From positions 2,542,001 to 2,606,000 of the forward strand of contig NZ_CP046115.1 of NCBI RefSeq assembly GCF_009707385.1: a stretch of 64,000 nt of DNA. Reading direction: 5' to 3'. The translations under genes and the position numbers were made by a program. Below, one piece after another: positions 59,926 to 64,000 of the stretch. This DNA comes from Klebsiella oxytoca (lineage in GTDB: Bacteria; Pseudomonadota; Gammaproteobacteria; Enterobacterales; Enterobacteriaceae). Numbering within the stretch: the first letter of the stretch is position 1; the number at the start of each line of letters is the position of its first letter. Under the pieces are notes generated by a model, which did no database searches, was not told where the DNA came from, and saw nothing but the letters and a program-made list of their open reading frames with translations.

Positions 59926-60224
59926 AGCAGCTCCTTGTTGGCGTTGTTTTGTGAAAAGGTTAATGCTGTCAAACAAGATAGACGAGACAGAACTCAGGAT
60001 TGTGTGATGGAGAGCACGATAGATCGCAAGGAGCGCGGGAACTGGTGAAATAGCGGAAGAACTCGCTTTATCCCTGCACAATCTTGATATAGCCATGCGG
60101 TGGCGCAAGAAGTCGCATTTTACGGTGGCGTATAATATTGGGATAAATCATCCAGACAAATATTAATGGTTTGCTTTCCGCTAATGGATTCTTATTCTAA
60201 AGAAAACTTCAAGAGGTAACCGCA

Positions 60225-60524
60225 ATGAAAGATGTTGTAGATAAATGCAGTACCAAAGGCTGTGCCATCGACGTAGGGTCGATTATTGATAATGAGGACT
60301 GCGTCTGGCAGGTCGAGAAAAACTACTCCAGCCGCGAAGAGGCTGAATCTATCATAGCGGCCGTTCGCCAGCGTGCCGAAGCCGCCGCGCCCGCCAGCGA
60401 GCCGCCGCAGGTTGACTATACCATTGAAGCCGCAGGCGACCAGGTGAAGCTGGACGCTTCCATCGCCTTCTCCTGCCAGGCCGAAAAGATTATTTTCGAA
60501 TTGTCTTTAAGAAACCTTATTTAA
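60225..60524 (+). CDS. DUF406 protein, YfcZ/YiiS family
   Basis: A 99-residue protein with the family start MKDVVDKCSTKGCAIDVGSI and end FSCQAEKIIFELSLRNLI, close to E. coli YfcZ. Two cysteines lie at the N-terminus. Cytoplasmic, unknown function. AGAGGTAACCGCA precedes the ATG, and a TATAAT -10 box lies about 93 bases upstream. E. coli has yfcZ and yiiS elsewhere and none here. Confidence 0.88.
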   Translation: MKDVVDKCSTKGCAIDVGSIIDNEDCVWQVEKNYSSREEAESIIAAVRQRAEAAAPASEPPQVDYTIEAAGDQVKLDASIAFSCQAEKIIFELSLRNLI

Positions 60525-60597
60525 CTTAAGCGAGCATTTACTGCCAGCGCTCAACAGGATCCAGTAAGCGATCCTGTTGAGATGGCGAGGTGATACG

Positions 60598-62709
60598 TTA
60601 CTCAAACCGCCATGCCAGATTAATCCCGACACCGTAATTGCGGCCCGGCGCCGGTTCATAGTAGCGACCGTTGGATTCATTCACGATAACCGAACCCGCG
60701 TAGCTGCGGTCGAACAGGTTATCAACGCGGCCAAACAGGTTCATATCCATCTTGCCGTAGCTCCATTTATAACCCGTAGTCAGGTCGACCACCGTCCAGG
60801 ATGGCGCTTTGGCGGTGTTCTCATCGTTAGCCATGATATCGCTCAGATAGCGGATATCGCTGCCCGCGTACCAGCCCTTTTCAGGCTGATAGCCGAAGGA
60901 GGCGTAGCCCATATTGCGGGCGATGCCCGGAATACGATTGCCTTTACAGCTGGCATCGTCACAGACGTTGGTGCGATAGGTCGCATCCAGCCAGGTCCAG
61001 GCGGCTTTTAAACGCCAGCTCTCGCCGAACTGCTGATCCAGCCCCAGCTCCATCCCCTGACGACGCGTTTTACCGGCGTTTTTGTAGCTGGTGCGTCCGC
61101 CACTGCTGGCGTCGACGACAATCTCATTATCGGTATCGGTCTGGAACAGCGCGGCGGTCAACAGGCCGTTGCCGATACGCGCTTTGCTGCCAATTTCAAC
61201 GGTTTCGTTGGTTGATGGCTGCAGGCCAAAGTTCAGACCGCCCTGGTCGCCGGAGCGGTAGGAGAGCTCATTAATAGTCGGGGTTTCAAAACCACGACCG
61301 GCGGAAACGTACAAATTCCACGCGTCGGTTACCGCATATTTCAGCGAGCCTGCCGGCAACCATTTGTGATAGCTGGCGTCACCGCTGTCATCGCCGTTGT
61401 CTGACGTAATGTAGTAATCATTGGAATCGAACCACACCGAGCTATAGCGCACTCCGGCGTCCAGAGACAGTTTCTCAGTAAGCTGCCACTGGGTTTGCAG
61501 GTAGGGATCCACGTTCCACATCAGGTTGCGCTCGTTGCGGCGCAGGTTGCCTTGTTCTCCGTACTGCGGCGCGCCGTTGCTCATGACAAAGTTCTCGTAA
61601 CCTTTGCGGCGCTCGCTCATGGTTTCGTAATCAAGACCGGTGGTAAAGGTAACCGGCACCAGCAGCTCGCCGCGGTGGGTCCAGCGGGTATCAATTCCCT
61701 GATAATGGCGCGTCAGGTCGATAACGCCACCCGCATGAGTTGGCTTGAGCTGCGGGGCGCGAGGAATCGACTGATATTGCGTGGTTTCGCGCTCGCCGGC
61801 ATACATCATCACGCTCAGGTCGTCCTGCTCGCTCAGCTGGCGCTCGTAGCGTAAACCGGCTTGGGTCTGTTTGATGGTTTTGCGAGTATTGTACTGGTCG
61901 CCTCTTGGCGACTGGCGTGGATTATTCTGCCATTCATCATAGCTGAGGCCGCCCGCATCATTGGCCTTAATATCCACGCTGTTGAACAGCAGAGTCAGCT
62001 TGCTGACGTCATCGATACGCACGCCGAGCTTCGCGTTGGCAAGATTTTTACGCGCGCCGCTGTGGTCGCGGGAACCATGGGTGGTGAAGCGGTTGGTGGA
62101 AACCACATAGTCGACATCCCCCGCGTGGCTGCCGTCGCCGACCGCACCGGTCGCTTTCAGGCCGTAATGCCAGGTGCCGAAACTGCCGTAATAGCTGCTG
62201 GCTTCGATAGTTGGCGGCTGGCTGCCGGTCTGGGTGGTGGCATTAATCACTCCGCCTGAGGAGTTGCCGTACAGAGCGGAAAAAGGCCCGCGCAGAACGT
62301 CGAGCGATTCGAGGCTGCCAATATCAATATTCGAGGTTTGCCCCTGGCCGTCGGGCATGGTTGCCGGAATACCGTCGACATAAATACGCAGCCCGCGCAC
62401 GCCGTAGGTGGAGCGAGAGCCAAAGCCGCGAATCGAAAGCTGCAGATCCTGCGCATAGTTCTGGCGATTTTGTACCTGTAGCCCCGGCACCGCGCCCAGC
62501 GATTCGGAAAGATTGACCCGCGGCGCGGCCTGGCGCATTTCATCACCGTTAACCACGCTCACGGCGGCAGGGGTATCGAGTTCAGAAACCGCGGACGGTG
62601 CGGCGGTGACCACCATGGTTTGTTCAGCAGCGATAGCGGCTGGAGCTGCGCAGACAAGCGGCAAAAGCAGGGCGGGGAGCGCGGCGGCGCGCACGGAAAG
62701 GATTTTCAT
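60598..62709 (-). CDS. pqqU: TonB-dependent PQQ receptor PqqU (YncD)
   Basis: A 703-residue outer-membrane receptor matching E. coli YncD (700). The start at 62709 gives a Sec signal (cleavage about after AIAA, residue 28) followed by a TonB-box region (EQTMVVTAAPS). The plug is at about residues 50-160, then a 22-strand barrel ending in aromatic WRFE. YncD was shown to import pyrroloquinoline quinone and was renamed PqqU. A membrane PQQ enzyme (gcd) lies about 38 kb away in this window. It is divergent from yncE across a region with a Fur-like box. Confidence 0.94.
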   Translation of the reverse strand: MKILSVRAAALPALLLPLVCAAPAAIAAEQTMVVTAAPSAVSELDTPAAVSVVNGDEMRQAAPRVNLSESLGAVPGLQVQNRQNYAQDLQLSIRGFGSRSTYGVRGLRIYVDGIPATMPDGQGQTSNIDIGSLESLDVLRGPFSALYGNSSGGVINATTQTGSQPPTIEASSYYGSFGTWHYGLKATGAVGDGSHAGDVDYVVSTNRFTTHGSRDHSGARKNLANAKLGVRIDDVSKLTLLFNSVDIKANDAGGLSYDEWQNNPRQSPRGDQYNTRKTIKQTQAGLRYERQLSEQDDLSVMMYAGERETTQYQSIPRAPQLKPTHAGGVIDLTRHYQGIDTRWTHRGELLVPVTFTTGLDYETMSERRKGYENFVMSNGAPQYGEQGNLRRNERNLMWNVDPYLQTQWQLTEKLSLDAGVRYSSVWFDSNDYYITSDNGDDSGDASYHKWLPAGSLKYAVTDAWNLYVSAGRGFETPTINELSYRSGDQGGLNFGLQPSTNETVEIGSKARIGNGLLTAALFQTDTDNEIVVDASSGGRTSYKNAGKTRRQGMELGLDQQFGESWRLKAAWTWLDATYRTNVCDDASCKGNRIPGIARNMGYASFGYQPEKGWYAGSDIRYLSDIMANDENTAKAPSWTVVDLTTGYKWSYGKMDMNLFGRVDNLFDRSYAGSVIVNESNGRYYEPAPGRNYGVGINLAWRFE

Positions 62710-62866
62710 CAAAGTTACTCGCAAAACGAACCAAACGGAACATATGTATATATGTTAACTCTTTTGTAAATTTTTTGAAAAGACTTAACAGGATTTGAGT
62801 TAACAAATAGCAAGAATTGCGCGATCCCGAGGCGACTATACGCAATTAACACTCCACATTGCGATA

Positions 62867-62885
62867 AATAATGATTACTATTCGC
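62867..62885. promoter_or_regulatory. Fur box between yncD and yncE
   Basis: AATAATGATTACTATTCGC matches 13 of the 18 outer positions of the 19-base Fur consensus by eye. It sits 87 bases upstream of the yncE start; E. coli yncE is known to be iron- and Fur-regulated. Confidence 0.65.
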
Positions 62886-62972
62886 ATTAATAAGAGTAGC
62901 GCAAAGCAATGATTTTGTGCCCCGGAAGCACTGTCGAGCAGGCATATATTTGTTTTATCAAAGGGAGTCGTC

Positions 62973-64000
62973 ATGTCATTACGTCATCTGTCCGCGCCGC
63001 GTCTGCGTCGTTCACTGTTATTAACTTCATTACTGCTGGCGGGGAGCTTTAGCGCCCATGCGGCGGAGGAAATGCTGCGCAAAGCCGTTGGCAAGGGCGC
63101 ATACGAGATGGCCTACAGCCAGCAGGAGAATGCGCTGTGGGTTGCCACTTCACAGAGTCGTTCGCTGGATAAAGGCGGTATTGTTTATCGCCTCGATCCG
63201 ACGACTCTCGAAGTGACGCAGATTATTCATAACGATCTGAAACCGTTCGGTGCGACGATCAACAACGCGACCCAGACCCTGTGGTTTGGCAACACCACCG
63301 ACAGCAGCGTCACGGCCATTGATGCTAAAACCGGTAAGGTGAAGGGGCGTCTGGTGCTTGACGCCCGTCAACGCAGCGAAACGGTCCGTCCGCTGGCCCC
63401 GCGTGAGCTGGCGGTTAACGAAAAAACCAATACTGTCTACATCACCGGCCTCGGTAAAGAGAGCGTTATCTGGGTGGTGGATGGCGACAAGCTGACGCTA
63501 AAAGACACGATTGCTAATACCGGCGCGATGGCGACGGGACTGGCGGTGGATGCGGAAGCGAACCGTATCTATACCACTAATGCCGACGGTGAACTGATCG
63601 TAATCGACAGCGCCAGCAATAAGATCCTGACGCGTAAGAAGCTGCAGGATGATGGTAAAGAGCACTTCTATCTGAACCTGAGCCTTGATACGGCAGGTCA
63701 TCGCGCTTTTATCACCGACGGCAAACAGCCGGAAGTCCTGGTCGTTGATATTCGCGATGGTAAAGTTCTGGAAAAAATCGCCGCGCCGGAATCCCTGGCG
63801 GTGCTGTTTAACCCAACGCGCAATGAAGCCTACGTGACCCACCGTAAAGCTGGTGAAGTGAGCGTGATCGATGGTAAGACCTACAAAGTGGTCAAGACCT
63901 TCAAAACACCGACTCACCCGAACAGCCTCACGCTTTCCGCCGATGGCAAAACGCTTTACGTCAGCGTGAAGCAGGAATCCACTCGCCAGAAGGAAGCAAC
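62973..64000 (+). CDS. yncE: YncE, periplasmic beta-propeller protein (3' end outside window)
   Basis: The first 342 codons of a protein like E. coli YncE (353), so only about a dozen are missing. A Sec signal (LLLTSLLLAGSFSAHA, cleavage near residue 30) precedes a seven-bladed propeller of YVTN-type repeats (NEKTNTVYITGLGKESVIWV, NPTRNEAYVTHRKAGEVSVI). YncE is iron-regulated and binds single-stranded DNA in vitro; its real role is unknown. AAGGGAG precedes ATG at 62973. It is divergent from the receptor gene, and the Fur-like box lies between. Confidence 0.94.
   Translation, partial: MSLRHLSAPRLRRSLLLTSLLLAGSFSAHAAEEMLRKAVGKGAYEMAYSQQENALWVATSQSRSLDKGGIVYRLDPTTLEVTQIIHNDLKPFGATINNATQTLWFGNTTDSSVTAIDAKTGKVKGRLVLDARQRSETVRPLAPRELAVNEKTNTVYITGLGKESVIWVVDGDKLTLKDTIANTGAMATGLAVDAEANRIYTTNADGELIVIDSASNKILTRKKLQDDGKEHFYLNLSLDTAGHRAFITDGKQPEVLVVDIRDGKVLEKIAAPESLAVLFNPTRNEAYVTHRKAGEVSVIDGKTYKVVKTFKTPTHPNSLTLSADGKTLYVSVKQESTRQKEA

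Overview
This window comes from a chromosome of the Enterobacteriaceae, most likely the Klebsiella/Raoultella group. The gene order follows the Escherichia coli K-12 segment hrpA - ydcF - aldA - gapC - cybB - ydcI - ydcJ - opgD - rimL - ydcK - tehB - ydcL - ydcO - ydcN - rlhA - yncJ - ydcR - patD - ortT/yncL - ydcY - ydcZ - mnaT - curA - yncD - yncE. Blocks absent from K-12 are inserted in it, including pcaHG, a membrane glucose dehydrogenase, an intact gapC and an efflux operon. The genus is inferred from gene content; no rRNA or other marker is present.

Layout. 1-8 kb: the 3' end of hrpA, then a minus-strand marR-emrB-emrA-nodT-methyltransferase operon with a palindromic operator, then a glutamate dehydrogenase. 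8-16 kb: an MHS-family carrier, ydcF, aldA, gapC, a GNAT/LysR divergent pair and a GAF-GGDEF diguanylate cyclase. 16-20 kb: small proteins, an SOS-controlled DinI-like gene, cybB and the frmRA formaldehyde module. 20-27 kb: PQQ-dependent gcd, then ydcI (PcaQ type) and pcaHG placed between ydcI and ydcJ, with a palindromic operator. 27-34 kb: an esterase, opgD, rimL, ydcK, tehB without tehA, and a peptidase T homologue. 34-41 kb: a frameshifted oligopeptide-binding protein gene, ydcL, an EamA/AraC pair, two MITE-like elements, and the ydcO/ydcN pair with twin operators. 41-48 kb: rlhA, yncJ, a short-type cytochrome bd operon, ydcR. 48-57 kb: patD without ydcSTUV, AT-rich spacers with tiny membrane proteins (including yncL and ortT), an aldehyde dehydrogenase gene with an internal TGA, an intact paralogue of the broken binding protein, ydcYZ. 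57-64 kb: mnaT with a divergent XRE-cupin regulator, curA, rihA, a DUF406 gene, the PQQ receptor gene yncD (pqqU), and the start of yncE behind a Fur-like box.

Functional themes. Several genes handle aldehydes and aromatic compounds (aldA, patD, a decayed aldehyde dehydrogenase, frmRA, pcaHG, ydcO of the benzoate-carrier family, the efflux/methyltransferase operon). Two genes concern PQQ: gcd needs it as cofactor and yncD imports it. Most regulators are divergent from, or head, the genes they probably control, and in five cases a clear palindrome lies between or in front of them.

I found no wholly unknown multi-gene system. The most interesting items are the pcaHG insertion with its operator, the efflux/O-methyltransferase operon, two apparent gene lesions (one frameshift, one nonsense), the MITE pair, the palindrome in front of patD, and small membrane proteins and a possible structured RNA in the AT-rich spacers.
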